Part shown: positions 1 through 7,579 of the stretch, in pieces
How the letters are laid out: every line of letters starts with the position of its first letter
Position numbering within the stretch: the stretch's first letter is position 1
Source of the DNA: NAT127 sp041655035
Lineage (GTDB): Bacteria > Pseudomonadota > Gammaproteobacteria > Pseudomonadales > Porticoccaceae
Assembly: GCA_041655035.1 (NCBI GenBank)
Contig: JBAZCN010000029.1
Coordinates: 1-30,943 of the forward strand
Reading direction: 5' to 3'
DNA: 30,943 nucleotides
Notes under the pieces: generated by a model
What the model saw: only the letters and a program-made list of their open reading frames with translations
Told to the model about the DNA's origin: nothing
Database searches by the model: none
Position numbers and translations under genes: made by a program

Positions 1-140
1 CCGCCGCGACCAATACCGTGATGAAGGGAATTTACTGCCGGATCATCGCCGGCCCCGAACTCGGCCGCCAGGTGCTGGCGCCGATGCTGGTCTGTGCCGC
101 GGCGGTGATGCTCGCGGCACTGCTGCCGGCGATGCTGTGA
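1..140 (+). CDS. C-terminal end of a membrane protein, probably MgtC/SapB family with DUF4010 (partial)
   Basis: An open frame enters from the left edge (first full codon at base 3) and stops at 138-140. The 45 visible residues read AATNTVMKGIYCRIIAGPELG, then a strongly hydrophobic tail rich in A, L, V and M ending in PAML. The NT-x-x-K-G motif followed by a short amphipathic stretch and a last membrane helix is how DUF4010 domains of MgtC/SapB-type proteins commonly end. The assignment rests on this short tail only, so the function is tentative. Any polytopic membrane protein with a similar last helix remains possible. The next gene starts 82 bases downstream on the same strand. Confidence 0.45.
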   Translation, partial: AATNTVMKGIYCRIIAGPELGRQVLAPMLVCAAAVMLAALLPAML

Positions 141-222
141 TCAATAGCCCGGCGCTCCAGCCCGCGAGTTGGCTGGACGCACAATGCACCGCCCACCGAC
201 GGCAGAGAGATGGGGAGACACC

Positions 223-966
223 ATGGCCACTACCGGCGCCGGCTATTTCTGGCAGGGCGTGAAGCTGCTTCGCCAGCCGGGCATTCGCGCTTTCGTGATC
301 GTTCCGGTACTGATCAACCTGCTGCTGTTCGCGGCGCTCACCGCGGTGCTGGTCGCCCAGTTCGACACCCTGCTCAACTGGCTGGTGGCGCAACTGGGCG
401 GTTGGCTGGAGTGGCTGAGATGGCTGTTGTGGCTGATTGCCGGGATTTTCTGGCTGGTGTTCTACGGCTACGGATTTACATTGATCAGCACCCTGATCGC
501 CGCGCCTTTCTACGGTCTGCTGGCGGAGCGGGTGGAACTGCACTTGACCGGGAAAGCCGCCAGCGAGCCGCTGACCCTGACGGGCCTGCTCGTCCTCGCC
601 CACCGCACCCTGGTTCGCGAGGTGCGCAAGCTGCTGTATTTCCTGCCACGCTTTCTCGGCGTGGTGCTGCTGTCGCTGATCCTGTCCTTCGTTCCCGGCC
701 TCGGCCTGCTGGCCCCGGTGCTTTATTTTCTCTGGGGAGCCTGGTCCCTGGCCCTGCAGCATGCGGATTACGCCGCCGACAACAACGGCGTGACCTTTGC
801 CGCCCTCCGCGACCGCTGCGCGCGGCGGCGGGGAACAAGCCTGTCGTTCGGCGCCCTGGCCATGCTCAGCGCCTCGGTGCCCCTGCTCAACCTGCTGGCG
901 GTGCCGGCGGCGGTGGCCGGCGCCACGGCGCTGTGGGTCGAACGCCTCGATAGCGGGGCCGGATGA
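223..966 (+). CDS. EI24 domain / CysZ-like integral membrane protein
   Basis: 247-residue membrane protein. The start at 223 is preferred over an in-frame ATG at 169 because GGGGAG lies 5 bases before it and the MATTGAGYFWQGVKLLRQPG start matches CysZ/EI24 proteins. Hydrophobic segments lie at about residues 22-47, 62-95, 138-175 and 205-235, with the conserved stretch containing ISTLIAAPFYGLLAERVE after the second. CysZ is a sulfate permease of the inner membrane that feeds cysteine synthesis. Many EI24 proteins outside enterobacteria are untested, so sulfate transport is a family inference. No other sulfur genes are adjacent. It converges on the lipoprotein gene at 1007 across a GC-rich hairpin. 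Confidence 0.8.
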   Translation: MATTGAGYFWQGVKLLRQPGIRAFVIVPVLINLLLFAALTAVLVAQFDTLLNWLVAQLGGWLEWLRWLLWLIAGIFWLVFYGYGFTLISTLIAAPFYGLLAERVELHLTGKAASEPLTLTGLLVLAHRTLVREVRKLLYFLPRFLGVVLLSLILSFVPGLGLLAPVLYFLWGAWSLALQHADYAADNNGVTFAALRDRCARRRGTSLSFGALAMLSASVPLLNLLAVPAAVAGATALWVERLDSGAG

Positions 967-997
967 GCCGGCGCCCAGGCTCTCGCCGGGCGCCGGC
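967..997. terminator. Convergent hairpin, probable bidirectional terminator
   Basis: Directly after the stop of the EI24 gene, a perfect 10-bp stem (967-976 GCCGGCGCCC pairing with 988-997) encloses an 11-nt loop. It lies between two converging genes. There is no U-tract, so intrinsic termination is inferred from position and stem strength. Confidence 0.5.
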
Positions 998-1006
998 AGC
1001 GCAAGA

Positions 1007-1393
1007 CTACAGGGCGTCGCTGGCCTTGGCGCCGGAGCGGTCGACATAGGATTTGGTTTCGCGCGGCGGCGGCCCCTGGTTTTCGACCGTCAGGCCACCC
1101 CCGTCGTCGAGGGTGTTGATGGCGGTGACCGGGGACTTGTCGTACCCGGGATGCAGCGCGGGTTCCTGGCGCGGCTGCTCCTCGGGGGGCGCCCCCAGAC
1201 GTTCGTAGACCACGCTGTTGATGGGCTTGCCGTCGCGCATCAGGCGCTTTTCGCAATCCTTGATGCCAGTCTTGGGATTGTCGAGGCAATACCAGCCGAT
1301 ATAGGAATCGCTCTGCTTGTCATCCGGCAGCAGCCCGCAACCGGCAAGCGCGGCCATCGCCACGGCAACCACTGTGATTTTCACCGGCGGCAT
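1007..1393 (-). CDS. Small hypothetical lipoprotein
   Basis: 128-residue protein with a classic lipoprotein signal: charged start, hydrophobic core and a lipobox LAGC ending at Cys19. It is therefore probably lipidated and held in the inner or outer membrane. The mature part is short and polar, with a conserved-looking WYCLDNPKTGIKDCEKRLM stretch (three cysteines after the lipid Cys region) and a disordered tail rich in G, P and D. I do not recognise a functional domain. It starts 2 nt after the stop of the DUF4404 gene on the same strand, so the two are almost certainly co-transcribed and possibly translationally coupled. Confidence 0.8.
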   Translation of the reverse strand: MPPVKITVVAVAMAALAGCGLLPDDKQSDSYIGWYCLDNPKTGIKDCEKRLMRDGKPINSVVYERLGAPPEEQPRQEPALHPGYDKSPVTAINTLDDGGGLTVENQGPPPRETKSYVDRSGAKASDAL

Positions 1394-1395
1394 GG

Positions 1396-1665
1396 TCAGA
1401 TCCCCAGCTTGGCGAGGATATCGGTGACTTCGCGGAGAATACCCGCCAGCCGCGGATGACGAACCTCGAAGTCGGAGACCTGATGCTGCAGCCTGTGGTG
1501 CAGATCATCGCTTTCATCGGGGCCGATATCATCGCCGGAAGCGATGCGCACGATGTCCGTCATCACCCGGGAAAGCATTTCATTGCCTTCCGGAGCCTTG
1601 TGACTGGCATCCTCCAGCGCCTTGTGAAGCTCGATCAATTGTTCCCGCAACTCTTTACTTTCCAC
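1396..1665 (-). CDS. DUF4404 family protein
   Basis: 89 residues from a GTG start at 1665, chosen because GGAGG lies just upstream and the resulting N-terminus (MESKELREQLIELHKALEDA) and length fit DUF4404 proteins. An in-frame ATG at 1752 would add 29 low-complexity residues with no family match. The protein is mostly charged alpha-helix with a likely coiled-coil start and a final HPRLAGILREVTDILAKLGI helix. DUF4404 proteins are small cytoplasmic proteins of unknown role found in gammaproteobacteria. It is first in a two-gene unit with the lipoprotein gene. Confidence 0.75.
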   Translation of the reverse strand: MESKELREQLIELHKALEDASHKAPEGNEMLSRVMTDIVRIASGDDIGPDESDDLHHRLQHQVSDFEVRHPRLAGILREVTDILAKLGI

Positions 1666-1794
1666 GGTGAATCCTCCGCCTGGAAATTGCCAATCTCTAC
1701 ATCCACCGGGGCCCATAAGCCTGTACCATCCCCGCCCACGCGCCACTACCATCAGTCGCCGACACTGTCAGTCGCCAAATACCATCAGGGGTCA

Positions 1795-1831
1795 GCACCA
1801 TCGCGGGGCACGACAATCCGCGCGGGCACCA
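1795..1831 (+). promoter_or_regulatory. Two GCACCA half-sites, possible NtrC-type activator sites
   Basis: GCACCA occurs at 1795-1800 and again at 1826-1831, 31 bp apart (close to three helical turns), just upstream of the sigma-54 element. NtrC sites have the form GCACC-N5-GGTGC; only left halves are well matched here (the right part of the first is CGGGGC). The position fits an upstream activator, the sequence match is weak. Confidence 0.25.
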
Positions 1832-1844
1832 TTCCTGATCATCC

Positions 1845-1860
1845 AGGCACAGAAATTGCT
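1845..1860 (+). promoter_or_regulatory. Sigma-54 (RpoN) promoter of the ammonium channel gene
   Basis: AGGCACAGAAATTGCT matches the sigma-54 consensus TGGCACRNNNNTTGCW at every defined position except the first. The invariant GG (1846-1847) and GC (1858-1859) are separated by exactly 10 bases. It points at the amt start 139 bases downstream. Nitrogen-regulated sigma-54 control of amtB/glnK genes is well established in proteobacteria, so element and target agree. Confidence 0.8.
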
Positions 1861-1998
1861 GTGCCTTTTGCGGCATGCGCACCTTAACTGTTCACCAACA
1901 CAGTATCGGCCAGATCGGCACCAATAGTGGGCATATCGGGCTCAAATGACAACGCCAGCGCACCAATCTTGTGCAAAGAACACCCAGAGGACCCTTCA

Positions 1999-3297
1999 AT
2001 GCTGAAAAAAATGCTCCAACATGTGACGCTAGCCTGGCTGTTGCTCCTGGCCCTGCCGCTCGCCGCCCATGCCGGCGAGATCGACGGCGCCGATACCGCC
2101 TGGGTGTTGACCGCCACGGCGTTGGTGCTGTTCATGACCATTCCCGGCCTCGCGCTATTCTACGGCGGATTGGTGCGCTCGAAAAACATTCTTTCGGTGC
2201 TGATGCAGTGCTTCGCCATTACCTGCGTCGCCTCGCTGCTGTGGTTCATCTGCGGTTACAGCCTGGCCTTCACCGACGGCGGCCCCGCGCTCGGCGGCTG
2301 GTCCCGGGTTTTGCTCGGCGGCCTCGACCAGCACTCCGTCGCCGGCACCATCCCCGAGTCGGTGTTCGTGATGTTCCAGATGACCTTTGCCATCATCACC
2401 CCGGCGCTGATCGTCGGCGCCTTTACCGAGCGGATGCGCTTTTCGACCATGCTGGTGTTCGTCGTCCTGTGGCTTCTCGCGGTCTATTTTCCGGTGGCTC
2501 ACTGGGTCTGGGGCGGGGGCTGGCTGGGCGCCATGGGCCTGCTCGATTTCGCCGGCGGCACCGTGGTGCACATCACCGCGGGCGTGGCGGCGCTGGTCGC
2601 GGCCCTGGTGATCGGCAAGCGCCGCGGCTTTCCCGACCATGCCATGCCGCCCCACAACCTGACCATGACCGTCACCGGCGCCGGCATGTTGTGGGTGGGC
2701 TGGTTCGGATTCAATGCCGGCTCAGCCCTGGCCGCCAATGGCGACGCCGGCATGGCGATGCTGGCGACCCAGATTTCGGCCGCCGCCGGCTCGCTGGCGT
2801 GGATGGCGATGGAGTGGATTCGCCACGGCAAGCCGTCGGTATTGGGCATCGTCACCGGCATGGTGGCGGGGCTCGGCAGCATCACCCCCGCCTCCGGCTT
2901 CGTCGGCCCCGGCGGCGCGCTGGTCATCGGTCTCGCCGCCGGGGTGATCTGCTACCTCGCCACCCAGGCCATCAAGCAACGATTCAAGATCGACGACTCC
3001 CTCGACGTGTTTCCCGTCCACGGGGTGGGCGGCATCCTCGGCACCCTCTGCGCCGGCGTTTTCGCCTCCGACCAGTTGGGCGCCTTCAGCGGCTGGGGCT
3101 ACGCCGACGGCATGTCGATGAGCTCGCAACTGGCGGTTCAGGCCATCGGCGTGACCGCCACCCTGATCTACACGGCGCTGGTGACCCTGGCGCTGCTGAA
3201 ACTGCTGGACCTGCTGATGGGCCTGCGGGTCGATACCGAGCAGGAGACCATCGGCCTCGACCTCAGTCTCCACGATGAGCGCGGCTACGACCTCTGA
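1999..3297 (+). CDS. amtB: Ammonium channel (Amt/AmtB family)
   Basis: 432-residue ammonium channel of the inner membrane, working as a trimer. The start at 1999 gives a cleavable signal peptide (MLKKMLQHVTLAWLLLLALPLAAHA) and has AGAGG upstream; an in-frame ATG at 1927 would add 24 polar residues before the signal and is rejected. Family landmarks are the TIPGLALFYGGLVRSKN segment near residue 47, FTERMRF near 142, Asp183 in DFAGG and the twin pore histidines His191 and His341 (FPVHGVGG). A sigma-54 promoter upstream indicates induction under nitrogen limitation. A glnK gene, the usual PII partner, is not adjacent here. Confidence 0.95.
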   Translation: MLKKMLQHVTLAWLLLLALPLAAHAGEIDGADTAWVLTATALVLFMTIPGLALFYGGLVRSKNILSVLMQCFAITCVASLLWFICGYSLAFTDGGPALGGWSRVLLGGLDQHSVAGTIPESVFVMFQMTFAIITPALIVGAFTERMRFSTMLVFVVLWLLAVYFPVAHWVWGGGWLGAMGLLDFAGGTVVHITAGVAALVAALVIGKRRGFPDHAMPPHNLTMTVTGAGMLWVGWFGFNAGSALAANGDAGMAMLATQISAAAGSLAWMAMEWIRHGKPSVLGIVTGMVAGLGSITPASGFVGPGGALVIGLAAGVICYLATQAIKQRFKIDDSLDVFPVHGVGGILGTLCAGVFASDQLGAFSGWGYADGMSMSSQLAVQAIGVTATLIYTALVTLALLKLLDLLMGLRVDTEQETIGLDLSLHDERGYDL

Positions 3298-3323
3298 ACC
3301 CACCGCCTCCGGCAAATGCCTGT

Positions 3324-3339
3324 CCCGGCACGCGCCGGG
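3324..3339. terminator. Short GC hairpin between converging genes
   Basis: CCCGGC (3324-3329) pairs with GCCGGG (3334-3339) around an ACGC loop, 27 bases after the amt stop and before the converging LLM gene. No U-tract is present, so terminator function is inferred from placement. Confidence 0.4.
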
Positions 3340-3369
3340 GTCGCCGGGGGCGAGATGGCGACCGGCGGC

Positions 3370-4233
3370 TCAGTAGCGGGCGATCATCTCGTCGCCAAAG
3401 CGGTGCACCCAGTCGATCTTCTGCTGCAGGGTCATGGTATCCGGCAGATAGTGGTTGCGGTAACCGACATTGAGGTCGGTCACCCCGATATCCTCCAGGC
3501 GGCGGACATCGTCGATGGTCGACACCGGCATTCCGGCGGCAATCATCAGCGGCCGGTTCTCGCGGCCGAACTCCCTGCGGTAGTGCTTCAGTAATCCGAT
3601 ACGCTCGGCCAGTTGCTCCTCGGTCACGCCGATGAACAGGAAACCGTCGGTATATTGCGCCGCACGCCGATAGGCCGGCTTGCTGTGGCCGCCGTAGATG
3701 ATGGTCGGGCACTTCGCCGGCACCGGACACATCTTGATCCTCGGGATGTCGTAGTACTCGCTGTGCCACTCGAAATACTCGCCGGTCATCAGCCCGGGGA
3801 TGATCTGCAGTATCTCGTCCATCCGCGCCGCGCGGGTTGCCCAATCCTCGCCGCAGGCGTGGAAGTCCTCGGGCCATGGATCGAGCCCGACGCCGAGAAT
3901 AAAGCGGTCATCGGTGAAGCTGGCCAGGGAGCTGACCATCTTGGCGGTCAACACCGGATCGCGAATCGGGGTTTTCAGCACGCCGGTCTGGAACTGGAGG
4001 TTTGTGGTGACCACCGACATCGCGGCAAAGAGCTGGAAGGGATCAATAAAGGGCGCGCCGTCGAGGAAGGTGCGGTCGCCGGAGTCGGTATAGGGATACC
4101 GCTCGGAGGTGCTCTCCGGGTAGAGAATGCTGTCTCCGGTGGAAAAGATGGCAAAACCGGCCTCGTCGGCGGCCCTGGCCAGAGGGATGTAGTGCTTGAT
4201 ATCGCACATCGATTCGCTGAGGGTAAACCGCAT
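3370..4233 (-). CDS. LLM class flavin-dependent oxidoreductase (first of two paralogues)
   Basis: 287-residue luciferase-like TIM-barrel enzyme. Matching features are the MRFTLSES start strand, YPYTDSG near residue 46, FQTGVLKTPIRDPVLTAKM near 84, the FILGVGLDPWPEDFHACG loop near 112 and a YGG-H-SKPAYRRAAQYTDGFLF stretch that usually contacts the flavin phosphate. Members use FMNH2 or F420 to oxidise small organics. The family name often says F420, but nothing here shows which cofactor is used, and F420 is uncommon in gammaproteobacteria. AAGGA precedes the start. It is paralogous to the gene at 4782-5660 and is separated from it by a small thioredoxin-fold gene on the opposite strand. Confidence 0.85.
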   Translation of the reverse strand: MRFTLSESMCDIKHYIPLARAADEAGFAIFSTGDSILYPESTSERYPYTDSGDRTFLDGAPFIDPFQLFAAMSVVTTNLQFQTGVLKTPIRDPVLTAKMVSSLASFTDDRFILGVGLDPWPEDFHACGEDWATRAARMDEILQIIPGLMTGEYFEWHSEYYDIPRIKMCPVPAKCPTIIYGGHSKPAYRRAAQYTDGFLFIGVTEEQLAERIGLLKHYRREFGRENRPLMIAAGMPVSTIDDVRRLEDIGVTDLNVGYRNHYLPDTMTLQQKIDWVHRFGDEMIARY

Positions 4234-4381
4234 CTCGTTGTCCTTGTCGTTATATGGATTTGAATCAGCTTAGGCAGCGGAACCCGGCCTGTCAAAGGCC
4301 CCGCGGCGTCATCGGCGCCCCGGCAAAGGTGCTAGACTTCAAACCCTCACCAACCTCTCACTATCGACCGAGGAACACACC

Positions 4382-4762
4382 ATGTCGAACACATCGTATA
4401 CCGCCAGGGCCTACCTGCTGCTGGGCTGTCCGTTCTGCTTCAAGTTCCTGCTGTTCATGACCGAGGCAGGACTGCTGGACCAGATCGAGATAGTCGCCCT
4501 CGATCGCAATGCCGGGGATTACGACAGCGTCAAAGCCGGGCTGGAGCAGCGGGCCGGTCGCAGCCTGTCGTTCCCCACCGTCGAGACCGAGCCCGGCGTC
4601 TTCGTATCCGATACCGAGGCCTTGATCAGTCATTTTCGCACCGCCAACCAACTCGGCGACAGGCCACTGCCGGTGCTCGATTTCTACCAGCGCGGCCTGT
4701 TCGAGAATGTGGTGCGGCTCCACAAGGAGAACAGGGCTCTCAAGGAACAGCTCGACGGTTGA
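4382..4762 (+). CDS. Glutaredoxin/GST N-terminal-like thioredoxin-fold protein with CPFC
   Basis: 126-residue cytoplasmic protein. Residues 9-85 form a thioredoxin-like fold: strand AYLLLG, active site Cys16-Pro-Phe-Cys19, the cis-Pro segment SFPTVET near residue 64 and a VSDTEALISHF stretch that in GSTs binds the glutathione gamma-glutamyl group. The tail (about 95-126) is a charged helix. The two-cysteine site suggests a dithiol reductase or glutathione-linked redox role rather than a classical GST, as the helical GST C-terminal domain is missing. It lies between two minus-strand LLM oxidoreductases and converges closely (19 bases) on the second. A shared function is possible but unproven. 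Confidence 0.75.
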   Translation: MSNTSYTARAYLLLGCPFCFKFLLFMTEAGLLDQIEIVALDRNAGDYDSVKAGLEQRAGRSLSFPTVETEPGVFVSDTEALISHFRTANQLGDRPLPVLDFYQRGLFENVVRLHKENRALKEQLDG

Positions 4763-4781
4763 CCACTCTGACAGGCGCGCT

Positions 4782-5660
4782 TCAGCCAGGTGTGCCGAAG
4801 TGACGGATCACTTCGGTGGCAAAGGCCTCCATGACCCGCTTCTTGTCGTCGAGCGAGGACCGTTCCGGCAACACCATTGGAAAAGGCAGTGCCGAGGTAC
4901 TGCCCACGCCCAGGGCCTCCAGTTCGCGAAAGGTTTCGAGCCGGTGTTCCGCCAGCACCGGCACCACCGCTTCGAAGGGCAAGTGGTCGCGCCCGGCGTC
5001 CCTGCGCAATTCCGCCAGAGTTCGCAGCAGACCCGGTATCTCGTCAAGCCGGTTGCCGGCGCCCAACCAGCCGTCGCCGCAGGTCGCACAGCGGCGCAAC
5101 GCCACCGGCGCGCTGCCGCCAAAATAAACCGGCACCGGGCGCTCCGGTACCGGATGGATCTGCAACTCGGGAAAGTCGAAGAACTGCCCGTGATAGGCCA
5201 CCATCCCACCCTGCCACAGGGCCTGCATCACCTCGACCATTTCCGTGGTGCGCGGCCCACGGGTGGCGAAATCGACACCATAGACGTCGAACTCCTCCTT
5301 CATCCAGCCGGTGCCCACCCCCAGGGCAAAGCGCCCTCCGGACACGATGTCCAGGGTCGCCGCCGCCTTGGCGATCTCGATGGGATTGCGCAGCGGCAGG
5401 ACGTACACCGCTGAGGTGAATCTCAAGGTGCTGGTCACCGCCGCCATCGCGGCGATGGTCACCCAGCAGTCGGGGTATTCACTCAGGGCGTGCTGGAAAG
5501 GCTCGCCGCTCTCGGAATAGGGGTAGCGGGTGTGCAGGGCGCCGGGAAAGAAGGCATGGTCGGAGTTGATGATTCCGTGAAAGCCGACCTCTTCGGCGAA
5601 GCGGGCGATTTCCACCAGCTGATCTGTTTCGGCCCAGGTTACGGGAAGCCAGAATTTCAT
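4782..5660 (-). CDS. LLM class oxidoreductase (TIGR03619-like), second paralogue
   Basis: 292 residues from the ATG at 5660, which gives the usual first strand MKFWLPVTWAETDQLVEIAR. The longer open frame back to 5825 adds 55 Cys/Arg-rich residues with no family resemblance. Family features are INSDHAFFPG with RYPYSESGEPF near residues 33-55, FTSAVYVLPLRNPIEIAKAAATLD near 85, the FALGVGTGWMKEEFDVYGVDF loop near 113, and YFGGSAPVALRRCATCGDGWLG near 183. It resembles oxidoreductases annotated as F420-dependent, though FMN use cannot be excluded. It shares its architecture with the gene at 3370-4233, pointing to an old duplication. Confidence 0.85.
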   Translation of the reverse strand: MKFWLPVTWAETDQLVEIARFAEEVGFHGIINSDHAFFPGALHTRYPYSESGEPFQHALSEYPDCWVTIAAMAAVTSTLRFTSAVYVLPLRNPIEIAKAAATLDIVSGGRFALGVGTGWMKEEFDVYGVDFATRGPRTTEMVEVMQALWQGGMVAYHGQFFDFPELQIHPVPERPVPVYFGGSAPVALRRCATCGDGWLGAGNRLDEIPGLLRTLAELRRDAGRDHLPFEAVVPVLAEHRLETFRELEALGVGSTSALPFPMVLPERSSLDDKKRVMEAFATEVIRHFGTPG

Positions 5661-5880
5661 GGTATGCGCCTCGGGACAGCGGATATCCCTCCTCCCGAGA
5701 TCGCCAGCGACGGTCCAAACCTGGCCAGGATGAAGAAATTGCCTGTTTATAGTGTTTATGGGTCGCCAGGAACATACGCCAAGACAACGGGCACGGCAAT
5801 GCCCGCCGCGGCGCGATGTCCGCAAACAGACAAAATTGTCGGTCCCTCCGCTTGCGCGACCGGGGCCGGCGAGCCCGGCG

Positions 5881-6810
5881 CTACTGCGGCTCAGTCCGCG
5901 GGGCCGGCGCTCCCGGCTCTGTCGATCTGGCCTGCCGGGCTCTGTCGATATAGTCGCACATCAGCGCCGCGCCCTCGGCAATCCGCGGCCCGTGACGGTG
6001 CAGCAGATCGGGATCGATGACGTGGATCTGGCCGTTGGCCACCGCGCTGATGCCGGGCCATTGTCGCCATTCGCCCAGCCATGCCGGCGGTGCGCCGTCC
6101 GCCTCGCTGATGACGATCACCTCCGGATCCCTGATCAGCACCATTTCGCGACTGGTGTTGACCACCAGCGCGGGGGCGTCGGCAAAGATATTGTGCCCGC
6201 CGCACAGGCGGATGACGTCCGACATCAGATGCTCTCCGTTGAGAGTGATCATCGGTTGATTCCATATCTGCTGGAACACCCTGACCGGCGCACGGCTTTC
6301 GTAGTTGTCGCGCAGCGCGGTGATCTTGTCGGTGAACCGCCCCGCCGCGGCTTCGGCATCCTGGCGATGGCCGGTGAGCACGCCGAGCTTGATCAGCTCC
6401 CGCGGGATATCCTCGATACTCCGCGGCTCCTGCACATAGACAGTGAGCCCCAGAGCGCGGAGTCGCGACGCCAACTGCGCGCCGTTGCCACTGCGCCACA
6501 GCACCACCAGGTCGGGATCCTGGCGCAGCAGCACCTCGTCGTTGACGGCGCTGCTGCTGCCCACCCGGGGGATCTCCCGGGCCCCGGCGGGATAATCGCT
6601 CCACTCCACCGTGGCGACGATCTGCGCCCCGGCGCCGATGGCGAACAGTTGCTCGGTAAGATGCGGGCTGAGACTGACGATGCGCCGCGCCGGCGCCGCC
6701 AGCGCCACCGTCCGGCCATCGGCGTCCACCACAGTGACCGGGTCGCCGCGGGCGGCGTCGACCGCCAGCAGCACAACGACGGCCAGCAGCAACCGGCCGG
6801 GACCGGCCAT
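5881..6810 (-). CDS. btuF: Periplasmic cobalamin-binding protein of an ABC importer
   Basis: 309-residue exported protein. The ATG at 6810 shares one base with the btuD stop (TGATG) and starts a signal peptide (MAGPGRLLLAVVVLLAVDAARG). The mature part has the type III substrate-binding fold: RIVSLSPHLTEQLFAIGAGAQIV, then EWSDYPAGAREIPRVG with DPDLVVLWRSG, a long linker helix and the second lobe with LCGGHNIFADAP and DPEVIVISEADG. BtuF, HmuT and siderophore binders share this fold. The riboswitch and cobO in the same operon make cobalamin the best substrate call. It is the last gene of the operon. Confidence 0.8.
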   Translation of the reverse strand: MAGPGRLLLAVVVLLAVDAARGDPVTVVDADGRTVALAAPARRIVSLSPHLTEQLFAIGAGAQIVATVEWSDYPAGAREIPRVGSSSAVNDEVLLRQDPDLVVLWRSGNGAQLASRLRALGLTVYVQEPRSIEDIPRELIKLGVLTGHRQDAEAAAGRFTDKITALRDNYESRAPVRVFQQIWNQPMITLNGEHLMSDVIRLCGGHNIFADAPALVVNTSREMVLIRDPEVIVISEADGAPPAWLGEWRQWPGISAVANGQIHVIDPDLLHRHGPRIAEGAALMCDYIDRARQARSTEPGAPAPRTEPQ

Positions 6811-7571
6811 CAGGTTATTACCAGCGGATTGCCGGTCAGCGGGTTCGACTGCACCACGGCGGCCACCCCGAAGACCTTGCGGATATTGTCCGGGGTCAGC
6901 ACCTGCAGTGGCGGACCATACTCCATGGCCCGCCCGCAACTGAGCAGCAGCATCCGGGTCGCGCAGCGGGCGGCCATATTGAGATCGTGGAGCACCATGA
7001 CCACGCCGAAACCCTGGCCGGCCAGTGTCCGCACCAGATCCAGGGTAAGCTGCTGGTGGGCGAGATCGAAGGATGCGGTGGGTTCGTCGAGAATCAGGAA
7101 CCGCGGTTGCCCGCCGTTGTCCTCCCAGATCTGGGCCAGCACCCGGGCGAGCTGCACCCGCTGCTTTTCGCCACCGGATAACTGGGTGTAGACGCGTTCC
7201 CGCAGATGACTGGCATCGACCGCGGCCAGGGCCTCGGCAACGATGGCCAGATCCCGCACCTGGCCGCTGCGATGGGGAGTGCGGCCCAGCATCACCACCT
7301 CCGCCACGGTAAAGGGAAAGTCCAGGTTGGTGCCCTGGGGCAGCACCGCCAGCGACCGCGCCCGGTCCTCCGCCTTCCACTGCGCGATGGGCCTGGCGTT
7401 GAAGATCACCTCCCCGGTGGTGGCCGGCCACTCGCCGGTGAGCACCCGCAACAGGGTGCTCTTGCCGGCGCCGTTGGGGCCGAGAATGGCGAGGACTTCC
7501 CCCGGAGCGACGGTGAAATCGAGCCCCTCCAGCAACTGCACATTGCGCAGCCGGAGGGAGACGCCTCTCAT
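6810..7571 (-). CDS. btuD: ABC importer ATPase for cobalamin (HmuV/BtuD type)
   Basis: 253 residues from ATG 7571; a GTG at 7583 that overlaps the permease stop by 4 bases (GTGA) would add four residues and is an equally reasonable coupled start. Walker A GPNGAGKST is at residues 31-39, the Q-loop at Gln79, signature LSGGEKQRV at 131-139, Walker B FLILDEP at 158-164 and the H-loop His at 195. The LPQGTNLDFPFTVAEVVMLG stretch is very like heme-importer HmuV, so a search by sequence alone may return hemin transport. Operon context (cobalamin riboswitch, cobO) favours B12. It powers the BtuC channel from the cytoplasmic side. Confidence 0.82.
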   Translation of the reverse strand: MRGVSLRLRNVQLLEGLDFTVAPGEVLAILGPNGAGKSTLLRVLTGEWPATTGEVIFNARPIAQWKAEDRARSLAVLPQGTNLDFPFTVAEVVMLGRTPHRSGQVRDLAIVAEALAAVDASHLRERVYTQLSGGEKQRVQLARVLAQIWEDNGGQPRFLILDEPTASFDLAHQQLTLDLVRTLAGQGFGVVMVLHDLNMAARCATRMLLLSCGRAMEYGPPLQVLTPDNIRKVFGVAAVVQSNPLTGNPLVIT

Positions 7572-7579
7572 CGCGAGGC

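Noticed and set aside
1913..1936. Second sigma-54-like sequence (GGCACC ... GGGC) before amt
   Set aside because: The spacing between GG and GC is wrong and TTGC is missing; the element at 1845-1860 fits far better.
5829..5840. GACAAAATTGTC inverted repeat downstream of btuF as terminator or operator
   Set aside because: Only 5-base arms with a 2-base centre; no U-tract and no gene start nearby, so not supported.
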